Notes under the pieces: generated by a model
The model's input: the letters and a program-made list of their open reading frames with translations, nothing else
Database searches by the model: none
Told to the model about the DNA's origin: nothing
Position numbers and translations under genes: made by a program
Shown: in pieces, positions 22,113 through 35,300 of the stretch
Numbering within the stretch: position 1 is the stretch's first letter
How the letters are laid out: each line of letters starts with the position of its first letter
Assembly (NCBI GenBank): GCA_947561715.1
Contig: OX387202.1
Span: 6,585,001-6,649,000, forward strand
DNA length: 64,000 nucleotides
Origin: Ascidia mentula
Lineage: Eukaryota > Chordata > Ascidiacea > Phlebobranchia > Ascidiidae
Direction: 5' to 3'

Positions 22113-23268
22113 TGTTCCATTGCATTATTTTTCTATTTTCCCAATATTAGAAGGGTAAATCAGTATCCGAATCAGTTTTCTATATGTTTGTTTCTGCTAT
22201 CCAGAATGCCTTCGATAGTTGGCTGTCTTTTGCTATGATAAAACCTCAACAAATGGAGGCGACGAGACTTACATGTATATATCACCTTCAAAACAATGTA
22301 AATATTTGATGACATATCAATACGACAGCAATTCTATCACGCTCGATAATCAATAGTTCGTTATAATTCCTTAACGTGTTTACGTGCTGTCTCGAAAGGT
22401 TTGCCTACAGTTCTTGAACTAAAGAGGGGTGTATATGATATGATATGGTTGGTTTTAGGGCCCATACTGAAGTCATCAATTGAAGTTTGTGTTGTCAAAA
22501 TCTCTGATAACTTTATGACCAACAAAGACTTTGTAACAGATTTTTTAAACAAATCTTGTATAGAGTCACAAGATATCAAATATATCACAAACGTGGTAGC
22601 GTTTGGTAACACTGGAATCGAAAAGAAAAAAAAGAACTGAAATATTAGGGCGCCATGGCTGAACGAAGATCGTAACAGGAATATAAAACTAAAGTTTGAC
22701 AAAACTATTTCAAACGACTTAGGAAATATATACATCATGCAATTAGTATTATATAATCACATATATATGTAAACATATTAGATGTATCATGTGGGTTAGA
22801 TGTTATTTGCTTCAAGTCGAATTTTGCTCGCAAAACTTCTAAATGTGCAATGAATTATTCAATGGTGAATGTAAGTACGGACACTGGAACAAACAGACCA
22901 ACTGCCAACTTCTCACAAATGTCAACAGGGACAAATACTTTTTTGTGAGAGTCGATACATCGTTACTTCCTCCGAACAACCGCCCCCGAAATTGGAAGAT
23001 TAGAAAAATAGGGACAACCTTAAGTATTTTGTTGTACAAATGTTTCGAATAATGAATCAGTAAGATGCCTCTAAAAATCAAAAGAGTTCTTTTTTGGCCG
23101 AGGTATTCCAACTCCTTATGTGTGTGGAAATTATTTGACAAAAATAAATACAAATATAGGCCTCAGCCGAAGCCTTAAGCGACCTTAAAAACTTCCTAGT
23201 TAAAGAAATGGTTGCACTGATTTTTCAGGTTTGCTTTGCATAAAGGTGCGCTCCCGTACCAAGTGAAC
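22113..23268. other. Intergenic, no gene seen
   Basis: Between the SINE pair and the 3' end of membrane-protein gene A. Reading frames at 22361-22738 (-) and 22839-23153 (-) are AT-rich with no recognisable domain. Confidence 0.45.
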
Positions 23269-26200
23269 TCAAGTTCCCATGAGTCCACTTGAAATCATGA
23301 TTGTGATGGAAACGCTGAAGGAAAATAGAAACACGAAGACGATCATAAGCAACACAATGTGGTACGTTAGGTGGAGAGTAAGATGGGAAAAAAGTATTAG
23401 GAGAGCATAAACTAAAATAACTGAACCAACAGAAAATGCTTGTTTTGTTGCGCTGGGATAACCAGTTGCTGGTCGTGGCCTGTTTTTAAACCACATTGCC
23501 TCAAGTTGAATAAACGCATATAGGAATAACCAGGAGACAAACAGCATCATGTACTCCTCGGACGGTATGAAGAACATCTCATACATCCGGCCAAAACCGG
23601 TTTGACCCGGTTTCAAGCCTTTTATGATCGTTCCGCACAAAGTCAACACTATTACCAAGAAACTGAGAACGGGAATGATTCGGAAATAGTGATGTATCCT
23701 CTTCCAAAACGGAAGGCTGAAAATCTGTGATGATAAAACCAATTAAATATTTAGAAAATCAAGTCGTCACATATTTGGAAAAGCAAGATAGCACCTGTGT
23801 AAAGGCAACAATGAATCCGAAACCGAGTGCAAACCTCGGCCAGTCACTGCTTCCACCAGCCTTCACTGGGTCTCCTGTTTGAACAGCTACTAAAGTTCCA
23901 TGCACTAATACCCACACTTCATTCAACAGTCTCCAATATCTAAAGAAAGTCTGTATTTTTTAAAGTGAAAAGAAACCACATTTAAGTCATTTAAACTCCA
24001 CCTGTTAAGATGCATGTCAGTGTAGATGAGACTTCCCTGCAGGAGAACTATAGCAGTGTGGAAAAAACCAAACGCGTGACCCCAAGTATTTTCCATCGGG
24101 TGATACCAGAAGGTGTAGATGGTTGCCCAGGAAAATGCAATGCCATGGTATCTAAGTGCAAAAACAGTATTAGGATTTCCAAGCTTTTAATACATATATG
24201 ATTGGTATATAATGTAAAAAAGTCCAGTATCTTTATACACTGCTCATCAAGAGAACTGCAAAAGAAACAGATTTTCGCTAAACTTACTTTCTAATAAGTT
24301 CAATGGGAGTTGGATGTAGTCGAAGGTATTTAGCAAACTTGTCATCTGACTTCGGGTTGGGCCACATCAACATAAACCCACGGTCTTTGTATTCCATCAA
24401 CAGGATGAAACATATCATCATTATCACCGAAGCCTGTGTTCGTCATGAGGGTAGGGGTTTGCATAATTTTGTTTTCAACTTTGTTTTTGAAAGTTAATAC
24501 ACTAAAGATAGTTATTTTAATGCATGTATGTTGGAACCAAATTGATATTACAAGCCCTGCGTGCGGTACAAATTATAGCTTGACCTGAGATGATGAAACA
24601 GCAACATCCTGAGCTGTAGCGTCATATGTCCAATGCGTTTGCACTAAGTGAAGAATGTGAAAGATTGCGTTGACGATCAATAGAGACCAGTTGAACCACC
24701 GCAGTTTAGTGCTAAAAAGTTAATTAGTTAGGGTATTACACTTCTTGCCGGAGAATCCAGTAAGAAACAAGTCGAGCAAAATAATAAAACGGTCAGTATT
24801 TTTCATGCTTGCTATCTCATCCTATGCTATAAAATATCCCCATCTGACCAACAAAACATACAAACAAGAAAAAAAATCTTTGCCTGCTAGTGTAAAAGCT
24901 AGCACAGTACCACAATCAACAGCTGCATTGATGAGACCTTACAGGTCGAAACAGTGCGTGTACACACTGTGTCTGCAGCTCTCCAACTAGAAAAAGTTAT
25001 CATTTTATGTTTTACAAACCATAACACGCTTACTCGTATTTCGCGTGATCCTGCTTTTTAAACGCCATGATGAGCTGTGCTCTGTAAATAAGAGCCCATA
25101 CAAAGATCTGATGCAGGCTGTACAGAAGCCAGACAACGCCTCGTGTTAATGTAGAAACCTGGTCCGGAGGAAGTTTCCACAAATACCAGGTCATCTCACA
25201 ATAGCCAGTGTCACGTCCTGCAGATTAAACAGCTAACCAACCGACACAACAAAACAACAGCCTTGTTAGCAAAATACTACGCGTTTGGCATTATTTATGT
25301 TCAAGCTAATATGTCCTTGTAACACGACCAAACAAATAACTTTATGTGTACATAATGTTGGGAGTAAAAATATTTGAAAACCGAACGATGAATTATGTTT
25401 TTTTGCATCAGAATTCTTCATAAAATGTTCTGCATGTTCTGAGTAACTTGGCTGAACGATTTTTGTCACTTTGACAGACTTAGGAAACAAGAGCGGTTAT
25501 ACATTCATAGATTACACCGGTGCTACCCAACGCTCTTATTGCCACACCGTGCTGTATCCACAATGTATTTTTAGAAGGATCAATATACAGTATTTTGAAC
25601 TTAGAATCATTCGGTCGTATTCCAGCTTTCAGAAAATCATATTTATCTTCATGGTTAGTACTGAAAATGTTGACGAAATCCACAATGCGCTATGATAAAT
25701 ACATGTCTGGCTGTGTCCATAATTTTTGATTATGCCTAGGGTATTGTTAAACGATGTAAAAATATATCACTGACCGCACATCTGCAATCGACTGGTTGTG
25801 TACCGGCGCATGCACGTGCACCAGAGTCACACAGTACACAAAATGACGTTACAAAAATAACAACAGAAAGTACCTGGCGCTAACGTATCGTTGCAACCAT
25901 ATGGCTCTGGAAGAAATCGTTGTTGTGTGTTATTTACGTCATCGTAGTAGTATCCAGATTGCGCATTCCAACCTTTTAAATTGCCTGTGTGCAAATTATA
26001 TCAAGTTGTTGTATAAAATGCTTAATAGAGCGAAACATGTTTTCTAAAACTAGGAGCGTTGACACAAAGTTGTCATAGTAATATTCCTGAAATTGAATTG
26101 TGTATACAAACAGTTATTGTGTAATTGTTTTTCCGCCTTACCCCATACAAACATTCCACCGAGCCATACACCGATAAACAACATTGAAACGGTCCAAGCA

Positions 26201-26786
26201 GCAGCATCCTGTGGAAATTTACCTGCACAAAACGTCGCTTTACTTCAAAAGAACAAAATCTAAACAAATGAAACACATTTTTCGCCGCAATATGCGAAAC
26301 ATACCTTGCTCAGTCTTCACTGTATATCGCTTGGATTGGTCATTACGGTTGTCCGTACTAGACCTTCAAAGACATATACAATAATATTTTTAGAGAGAGA
26401 GAGGGGGGGTTTATTAGACATTTTATTCCAATATTTACCACCGAAGGTTATGCAGGTGCAAAAATCGGAACAGGTGGACGTGAGTGACATTTTGTTCAAA
26501 CAGTGTACGTACAAACAAACTCTACGCGCCGCGGTTTGATAATGTCAACACATTGTTACGTAATGCTGACTGACTTTGCAAAGTGTTACGTTTTTCCGGT
26601 TTTGTTCCATGTCAAATTGTTTATTACAAGCGAATCATTGCGTTTATTCATACCCAACACGACTACCGTTAAGGTATGACTTTCACGACACACGCTAAAC
26701 GTCAAATGTATCAATGGTACAAGTCTTGCTACTTACCGATGCTTTTGTTGTTGGCTTCTGTTTCTTTTCGTTACTTGAACCTCCAT
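23269..26786 (-). CDS. Multi-pass membrane protein of unknown function, paralogue A
   Basis: Ten coding exons (minus): 26786-26737, 26357-26305, 26222-26142, 25984-25874, 25217-25034, 24711-24585, 24433-24288, 24151-24002, 23939-23795, 23724-23269; 1503 nt, 500 aa, all phases fit. Exon lengths of the first nine are identical to paralogue B. I do not recognise the family. Visible features are a basic Q-rich N-terminus (MEVQVTKRNRSQQQ), an extracellular-looking loop after the first membrane helix with Cys residues and N-glycosylation sequons, and many hydrophobic helices (about nine or ten). Distinctive conserved blocks are TFWYHPMENTWGHAFGFFHT, GSLIYTDMHLNR, GQTGFGRMYEMFFIPSEEYM and QLEAMWFKNRPRPAT. 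The C-terminus is 28 aa shorter than in B. Confidence 0.82.
24880..24982 (+). repeat. Hammerhead-repeat fragment in intron of membrane gene A
   Basis: It matches the 3' part of the unit at 44637-44857 and 50141-50350 (GCCTGCTAGT..AGCTAGCACAGT) and ends in a hammerhead motif. It is antisense to the host gene, inside the intron between exons 25034-25217 and 24585-24711. Confidence 0.75.
24921..24980 (+). ncRNA. Hammerhead ribozyme, degenerate core (C3 to T)
   Basis: Stem I AGCTGCA/TGCAGCT and stem II GACCT-TAC-AGGTC are intact and GAAAC is present. The core reads TTGATGA instead of CTGATGA, which removes the invariant C3 that pairs with G8. The 3' side of stem III reads CACTGTGTC, which disturbs the CAG/CTG pairing. 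Activity is expected to be lost or very low. Confidence 0.75.
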
Positions 26787-27931
26787 GATATGGTAAACTT
26801 AACCTACATTAGAGGAAACCATACAGCACATCAGTAATGCTGTATTACAAATGTCTTCTAATGCTTTCGAGTCGCGCCGTACTTGCTTTTAACACATTAA
26901 TAATTAACTAGTTTCGAGCGTATCAAGCACCAAAATCGTACCGCAACTCGTTAATAACGTGCACATTTCAAAAACGTTTAGCTTAGTTTCCAGGTAGGAA
27001 GGACTTTTGTATCTCCACAAATTCTTTAGTTAATCGACTTAGTTTTACGTCATTGCACAAGCTGATTGCCCATTGTCTTATTGAACAATCTCGGCAAAGG
27101 TGACATCCAAGTAATCTGAAGGTCTGTACATAGCACTTGGTTATAACAACAGCTTTATATTACAACTATGACGACGGCGTGGGTTCCTCTCACGCTTCTA
27201 AGCTGACAATGTGGACTGACTGGTCGTAAACCTTACCAGTCGTTACTCGAATGAAATGTTTGCTTTCTAAATGCCTTCAAAGCCTGGTTTGTCACGTGAT
27301 TTGTTGAATGGTTTGAGTTGGTATGTCACCGTAACCATGGTGATTTTGCTTGAAATTTATTATATCACGGTCCTGGATTTCTAAGAAACTTTTGCTGTTC
27401 AACTTTCGTGAATCAAAATGGATCCTGGTCGTGTCTTACACGAAACACCGTAAAACTGATTCGTAACAGCATATGTTTGTGGAGACATTCTCTTCATATA
27501 ATGCATGCTCCGTTTTTTACAGCGACCGTATCACCAACGGCGTAAGAAAATGTCGGTTTATCGCTTCCAATACAGTTTTAATATCATTCACCGCACTTGT
27601 CGCAGCAAGAAAAATGAAGCAAGAAAAAGGCAGGAAAGTATTTATTCTTTCAAAAACTATTGCAGCAGTAACAACACTCAGTATAAAGTATAGTTTCGTA
27701 TAAAATATATTCAAATTCCACCAATCAAGATGGCAAAGTGCGTAAAAGGTTCTAGAACGAAATGATTGTTTAATAAACAATAATATTATAATATAACAAA
27801 TCATTGCAGCAAAGGATCCATTTGACGACCCAACTTTAAAACCCACGTCATTTGTGATCGTCCCTACCCTGTAAAAAAACAAGATTTTAAGTTTTGTTTT
27901 TATTGCTATACGATGTCTATGTGGCAAATAA
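26787..27931. other. Intergenic between membrane-protein paralogues A and B
   Basis: No gene seen. It must hold the promoter of A (next to 26786) and the 3' UTR of B (next to 27932). No confident element is visible. Confidence 0.45.
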
Positions 27932-30900
27932 TCAGCCTGACTCAACTTCAGTGTTGTTGTTGACGTCGTTTTTAGAGCACACAGCACCAGAAGTGCACCC
28001 GTGCGCCATCACGCGGAAAGGACCAGAAAGTTGTTTAAAACCCATAATTGTGACGGAAACTCCGAAAGAAAATACAAACACGAAGACAATCATCATAACT
28101 AGAAAGTTGTAAGTCCAGCGGAGAGTCAGATGAGATCCCAATATGAAAAGGGCATAGATGATAACAATTAGTCCAACAGAAAATGCTTGTTTTGTTGCGT
28201 TGGGATAACTAGTTGCTGGTCGTGGCTTGTTCTTAAACCACATTGCCTCAAGTTGAATAAACGCATATAGGAAGAACCAGGAGACAAACAGCATCATGTA
28301 CTCCTCGGATGGTATGAAGAACATCTCATACATCCGGCCAAAACCGGTTTGACCCGGTTTCGTACCCTTTACTAACGTTCCGCACAAAGTCAACACAATT
28401 ACCAAGAAACTGAGAACAGGAATGATTCGGAAATAGTGATGTATCCTCTTCCAAAGCGGAAGGCTAAAAACCTGTAATACCAGATTTAAAAGTGGGAATT
28501 CAAACCATAATCTGCATGTTTAAGTAAGTTGCACCTGGGTAAAGGCGAAAATTAAGCCAAACCCGAAAGCAAATATTGGCCAAGCACTGCTTCCACCAGC
28601 CTTCACTGGGTCGCTTGTCTGAACAGCTACTAAAGTTCCATGCAACAATACCCAAGCCTCATTTAACAACCTCCAGTATCTGAATTGCAATAAATGCAAA
28701 AAACATCGGTCATATTACTTTCCATATAGTCTCTTATTTTGTGCCAGAAATGTAGTTTTAATGCGTTGCAATTAGGCGTGTCTGCATAGACAGCTATAAC
28801 CTGCCTGTTAAGATGCATGTCAGTGTAGATGAGACTTCCCTGAAGAAGAACAATAGCAGTGTGGAAAAATCCAAACGCGTGACCCCAAGTATTTTCCATC
28901 GGATGATACCAGAAGGTGTAAATGGTTGCCCAGGAAAACGCAATTCCGTGGTATCTACAGATATATGCATATAGGAAGTTAAACTATTTTTGAATGTACT
29001 AACAAATATTTTAAAAAACCTCTTTAAAACAGCGTTATATGTTGAGTCGATCGTATATATTCAGAAAATATGTTAATTACTAACAGTAAGCCCGTTTACA
29101 TGAACAATTGAAGCGAATTCAAATGCGCTTCGCTCAATCGCTCCTCACGTTTTTTTGCTCAAGAGGAGCGACGAAGCGCGCAATCCGTTCGAAAGGTGTT
29201 TTGTTTTATTAGGTTTGTCGCATTGCATTGGATAAATGATAAACATTAAGAGATAAATGCTTGACATAGGTTTTAAAGTTGTTTTAGGTGTAGACCGTCC
29301 ACATTGCATGCAATGTGATGGATTCCAGCACACTTAAACTATATGATTCATTTCCTGATTCCATTTTGCACGGAATGCAGTTCAAGAGAACATCAATTAT
29401 TTTGAGATGTTTGTTTATTTTACCACGTTCTTAGTCAATAAATCATATAAACACAGGCGAATTATGGATTGGTTTGGGATGTTTCAATTCGTCTGACTTC
29501 CGGACAATCCGATTCCCTTCCGGTCTCACATGAAACGGTCTTAGTATAGTACTTCTGGCGAATGCGAATTACGCGGGAAGATATGCATATATACAAACAC
29601 TTTCACTTAATACCCCATAATTCATTGATTTTCGTTTGGTAGCAGCGTCTCAGTGATATGTGTTTGGTTGCTTAAACATTGCTAGTATTTACTGAGTTGG
29701 GTGTTACTTGTTGTAATCTGTTTATTCACATTCCAAGTGCGTACAAACCAATTTAATTATTGCCCAGACGCAGATAAAAATGCTTTAGATCCTGTAGCGC
29801 GGCGACAATGCCTTTATTGCACGTAGTAACACTTACTTTCTAATAAGTTCGATGGGAGCTGGATGCAGTCGAAGGTATTTGGCAAACTTGTCATCTGACC
29901 TCGGGTTGGGCCACATCAACATAAACCCACGGTCTTTGTATTCCATCAACAGAATAAAACATATCATCATTATCACCGAAGCCTGTGTTCGTTGTTTGTG
30001 CAAAAAAAAAGACTTTAAATTGTTCAAATTAGAAAAATATTTTACCTGAGATGATGAAACAGCAACATCCTGAGCTGTAGCGTCATATGTCCAATGCGTT
30101 TGTATCAAGTGGAGAATGTGAAAGATTGCGTTGACGATCAATAGAGACCAGTTGAACCATCGCAACTTCGAGCTTAAGAAATAAGGTTCGTAAAAATCTA
30201 CCTATGGTCGCTACCAATTCCAACATTTCATTTTGAATATGTTGGAAGTTTTACTGATATTACAGATGACGGTGTTTCCGTGTTACTGCATATTTTGCCC
30301 TTTTATGTAAATTGTTACATTAACTTACTCGTATTTTGGCATTCCCTGATTTCGAAACGTCACGACCAGCTGAGCACGATAAATCAGAGCCCAGACAAAG
30401 ACCTGATGCAAACAGTAGAGTATCCAAACCACGCCTCTTGTTAATGCAGAAGCCTTGGTCGGTGGAAGTTTCCAGAAATACCATGTAGCGGTGCAGTCTC
30501 CACTGTCACGACCTATCATTTTACCGATCAAAAATCGTGCGTTGCCATGACAACACAAACACGAAAATAGTTTGTTCAATATGAAACTTTAACCTTTCAT
30601 TTTGCAATGCACGGTGAGTAAGAGTGTATAAAATGACTCAGGTTATTACATTACATTGTACCTGGCGCTAACGTATCGTTGCAACCATATGGCTCTGGAA
30701 GAAATCGTTGTCGTGTGTTATTTACATCATCGTAGTAGTATCCAGATTGCGCATTCCAACCTTTTGAATTGCCTGTATGCAAATTATAAATTTATTGGTT
30801 TATTCTCTTTTCTGTGTAATTTTGGGGTGGGGTAAAATGCTCCCAACTTGTCCCTCATGTGGTCGCTCAGTTACGTTTTTTGCCCACGTACGTTTTTTTG

Positions 30901-31432
30901 GTTATTATACTTACGCCTTATACTCACCCCATGCAAACATTCCACCGAGCCATGCAATGATGAAGAGCATTGAAACAATCCAAGCAATGAAGTCCTGCTT
31001 GCGTACTCCTGAAATAAGTGGTTTATAAACTACTTTGAGCTAAAAACTACGGTTATCCAAAATATTTCATAATCTTGTCTTTTACCTTTTAAAACCTCCA
31101 TCTTCCGAGAATTGACCTTTTCAACATATGCATGAGAGCTAGACCAAATAAAATATGATGATTATTTTACCACAAGTTATCACATAGATTTAGTTCTTGG
31201 TAACTGTTAAAAAAAATTAGTAATTTGATTCATTTGTCACTAAAATAGTTGTTTGCGGTCTCATTGTTGTCAAATACCAAACATACTTTGTTAAAGTATA
31301 TAAATTAAACCAAATTATTTTTTCTTTTATATTCCTGTACAATGACATAAATTTCATGTCGTTTGATAAAATGCAAACTCACCTTCGATTTCGATGTCGT
31401 CCTCTGTCTCTTTTTCTGATTTGAACCTCCAT
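27932..31432 (-). CDS. Multi-pass membrane protein of unknown function, paralogue B
   Basis: Ten coding exons (minus): 31432-31383, 31138-31086, 31008-30928, 30772-30662, 30512-30329, 30172-30046, 29982-29837, 28954-28805, 28679-28535, 28471-27932; 1587 nt, 528 aa. TM1 is about residues 41-61 and TM2 about 124-146. The loop between them carries sequons N80 (NNT) and N93 (NDT) and cysteines 92 and 105. Later helices include the last-exon HYFRIIPVLSFLVIVLTLCG and two C-terminal helices, followed by a polar tail (SKNDVNNNTEVESG). The intron after 28805 must use a GC donor (ACAG then GCAGGT); the in-phase GT in A is replaced here. It has the same orientation and exon plan as A, hence a tandem duplicate. 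The family and the transported or bound ligand are unknown. Confidence 0.83.
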
Positions 31433-32370
31433 ATTGCAGCAATTCAAAGACTTGTAGCACACAGAGTCCCTTTATTGCGTAACAAAGGTGCTGCTGTTCA
31501 AGTTAACAATCAAACAATCAGTTTAATAACTGATACACAGCAAAAAAAATGCTTTGAAATGACATTTTGGAAGATGCCTCGTAGTCCGTGAAGTGATGAC
31601 GTAAATGTCGTGTCAAGTAACTTCGCTGCATGCGAGCTTTTAAATAGCAAGACGTGTCAAGTGGGTAAACGTCTTGTCATGCATCCATGAACCTTTTACC
31701 GTTGTTGTTTGATATTTGAGTATAAGTCATTGCTGTTATAGGTAACTTACAGCATGCATAAGCTAGTTTCATTTTGCTTCTGCAAAGTGCATTCACGCAA
31801 AATTGAGCATTATTTGTTTACTATATTGTTTTTTTCTAAATGTGGTTATGATGTCAACAGGACAGGTTGACAACATAATATGCTATATACGGAGTACCTT
31901 TTGCTGCATAAGTATGTAGAGGGCGAAAACATTTTAGCAAATTTATTGCAAGTATTTCAGACTGACAAACACCGGTGTTTGCATGTTTTTTAGTGTACAG
32001 TGGCTCTTTAACTTTTAGCGTGCGCACTTGGAATGGTCCATCGCGCTTGCTGTAACACCAATTATTCAATCACATTTGTTTCCATGTTTACAATTGCAAG
32101 AAGCTAAAGGCTGACTTAACTTGTTATTTACCTCCGAAGATTCTATGATTTTCTGTTTAAATTGATAAAACGCCGTTCAAACGAAACTGTATTGAAACCA
32201 CAAAGTTTGCGACTGGAAACAATTAAAATACAATGGTCGAAAAGCGCTATTCTGCAGACTATATTTGCTAATCCAACGACAGATTCGGACACAATTTTTC
32301 ACAACCTCGCAAGCTGTACCGTTTATAGCATTCCAACTGTTCATTTACCACAACTTAAAAACAGATAATG
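31433..32370. other. Intergenic, no gene seen
   Basis: Between the start of membrane gene B and the stop codon of transglutaminase 1, both on the minus strand. Short frames only. Confidence 0.45.
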
Positions 32371-35300
32371 TTACTCCACTTCGACAGTCTTGTATGCTTT
32401 TATGTTCATTATTTCCATGGCATCAAAGTCGGCCATGAGTCTAACATATCCAAGTTTGTAGGGTTTGATTTCCATGATTTCGCTCTCGTAAGTTTCGCCG
32501 GGCGCAATAGGACGACTGCAATGAACAAGCGAACAAACAGATGAAATGCGGCTTTTATGTTAAAAAAAGGAAGAAACAAACGTACGTTGCTTTAACAGAA
32601 GCCCCGTAAAATCCAGAACCTTCGATTGAGAACTCTCCAGTGGTGAGAGCAACTGGCAATGGGTTGGTGATGACCAACTGAATTTGGCAGTATTTGTTTC
32701 TGACCAATTTGTCGTCGCACTGCTCATGAACAATTATAAGCGTAATATAATTTTTGTAAATGGTTACAAGAAACCTTTTGGTAAATAGTATATGCTACCT
32801 TAATTTCCATGCAGTCGGAACTCTTAATGTTGAAGTCAAATGTATCAACGTACAACTTGTTTGTCTGCTTGACGCGTATTGTTGTTGTGACAAGAACCGC
32901 GTTTTCATCCACCAGCTGCCTTCCGTACTGATTAAAATCCACCGCAATGGTCTTCTGGTTTACTGAAAAATGTATTTAAGCAAATGATGTGCGCTTCTAG
33001 CCAGGTGATGCCCAACATTTTTTACTGACGTCACACTTTCACAAACTGGCGGTATACTTCAAACCAATGTCTAAATAGTCAAACAGAACTGTAGCAACAT
33101 CAAAAATTGCAAAAAATTGAAAGGTTATTTACAAAGCACTTGTTTATAAAAATATTTCTAAAAATCGTCCTGGTTCATTCACACCGCGGAACACTTGACT
33201 TCATCTCGCTTTCTAAACCAATCAAACTACTTTGTGCGTTGGCAACCTTGCTGCAGAAAACTCAAGCTTGAAAAAAGCATTGACTTCATAAACAAAAAAT
33301 ATGGCGTTTCTCACCAACTTGCCATTATGTTCTTCTCAAATATATATTGCACTCTTTGGTGTTTCAAGCCTGAATGCATGGTCACCCTTAAATACATTAC
33401 CTGCTCCACCATTAAGCTTAACTTCTTGCTTCTCACAAGTAATGAGGCCACGTCTCAGACCAGTGTTCAGCAGTGTGTGCATCACAGTAGTAATTGTTAT
33501 GTCACGGTTTTCTGACGTAGTGTTTGTCACCTGTACGCAAGCAATTTATTTGTAACCTGTATGCAATGATTCATATTTGTAGGCTACAATGATTAGCATT
33601 GTATTTTGACCAAAACAATCACATTTTTTAAATGTTCATGTTACACATTTTTCTACATAACAAATAATAAACTAATTATTTTCAGAATAATATGCAGAAT
33701 GGAAATTACCTGCACATTCACTGATACAGTCTTGCCGTTAATCGCTTTTCCGACCAACGAAGTTTTAATCGTAAAAGCTCCTTCATCCTCGATAACTTTG
33801 AACTTGTCGTGATAATCTGCTTTCTTTCCATGGGCATAAGCTCGTTCGAAAGCTGTTCGCTCGCCAAGAGAACCTAAATGGCGATAATAGCGTTGGGTTT
33901 TACGACACTAATTGTTTCGTTGCTTGTTGAGCTGTATAGGGCAACTTTATTGCGGTACAAAAAAGTATCGAATACCCCATATGATGGTAATTTATTTTAC
34001 AGGCATTGTATGTAATACGAGATTGGTGTAAATTATAGCAAACGTACACTTTGATTCTTCAAATGCCATGAAATATGTAATTTGACACAAATGCCAAATA
34101 TATCGTAATTGTGACAGATTCAAGCGCCTTTTTTATTTATTTTTACGACCCCTGCCTGTTGTTAATACATGAATTTCGTGACGTATAACCTAACGGCATT
34201 TATATGGTCATCGTGGTATTCTATCTAGCAACGCCTTCCATTGTAGGGAGTGCACGGCCTTCCTTTATGCTTCCAAGTTTAGTTTTATTTATTTTATGGA
34301 TTCAAGTATAGCTTTCAGTGTTTATATTTGTTTGTTTATATTGGCAGAAATTAATAATGCACGAGCAGACGAAATCTATTTTTCAGTCATTTAATAAACT
34401 CGCTTGCTTCAGTCTGAACATTTTGTTTCAAACAATTAAATTTTGGCTGGAAACAAATGGTGACTTTTTACCTTCCTCGAACTTATATTGATCAGTCAAA
34501 TCCTCCCGCTCATAGGATCCAACAGCTTTTGTGCTGATTTTTCTTCCCACATCATGCGTGTTCCTCTTCAACAATGCAACCACTTCCCCATACTTGTCTA
34601 CTTTCCACTTAAGGACGTCGGCGTTAACCTACGTTAAGTTTGAAGCAAATGCGTTACACTAAATTCTAACGTAACATTGAATACAAATTAGCCTGTTGTT
34701 TAGGATTGGCCGAAATGGAATGCTTTGTGTCACAGTCGTCAAACACTTTGTGAAGTTTGTTACTGGTATGATGGGTTTAGGAGTGAGAATTACGACATAT
34801 GGAACAATTGGCACCAGAACATGTTGAAGATTTACTCCCATCTTATTGCATGTATTGCAGTATAGGTTGTATTTAGAGCCCTAGCATAATACGATGCGTA
34901 TGCATGAATCTTATGTCAGTCAACGATAACATGTTGGTTATGCAACGCCTTGCTTTCATTTCACACCTCTAGATGAACTATAGAAAAAAAATCGTTTTAG
35001 TCACCTCTCCAAAAATGAAGTTTGTGTCAAAACCAATATAAATTTCTCCATTTTTGATTGCGGAGACTGGAGCTGGCCCGCATTGCATCAACTTGTTGCT
35101 TACTTCTTGTGGAGTTCCGTCCAAGGCTTGCCACCCATTATAACCTGCTCAAAAACATAGTGCGTTCTGATTATCGTCGGCCAGAGTTTAATTTGATACC
35201 ATTCGAAAAAAAAGGTCTGAAAACTGAAAATTTTGTAAAATCTAAATTTGCCTTTGCCTTGAGGTAAGTCGGGCCGTCTGAAGTAACCCTCGTTCCATAC

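Noticed and set aside
27517..27987. 156-codon minus-strand frame after membrane gene B
   Set aside because: It overlaps the last exon of gene B in another frame and has no counterpart after gene A.
31383..31432. An alternative start for membrane gene B at the internal Met of exon 2 (MEVLKG)
   Set aside because: Exon 1 (MEVQ...) joins exon 2 in phase, and both paralogues have the same 50-nt and 53-nt exon pair. The upstream start is therefore preferred.
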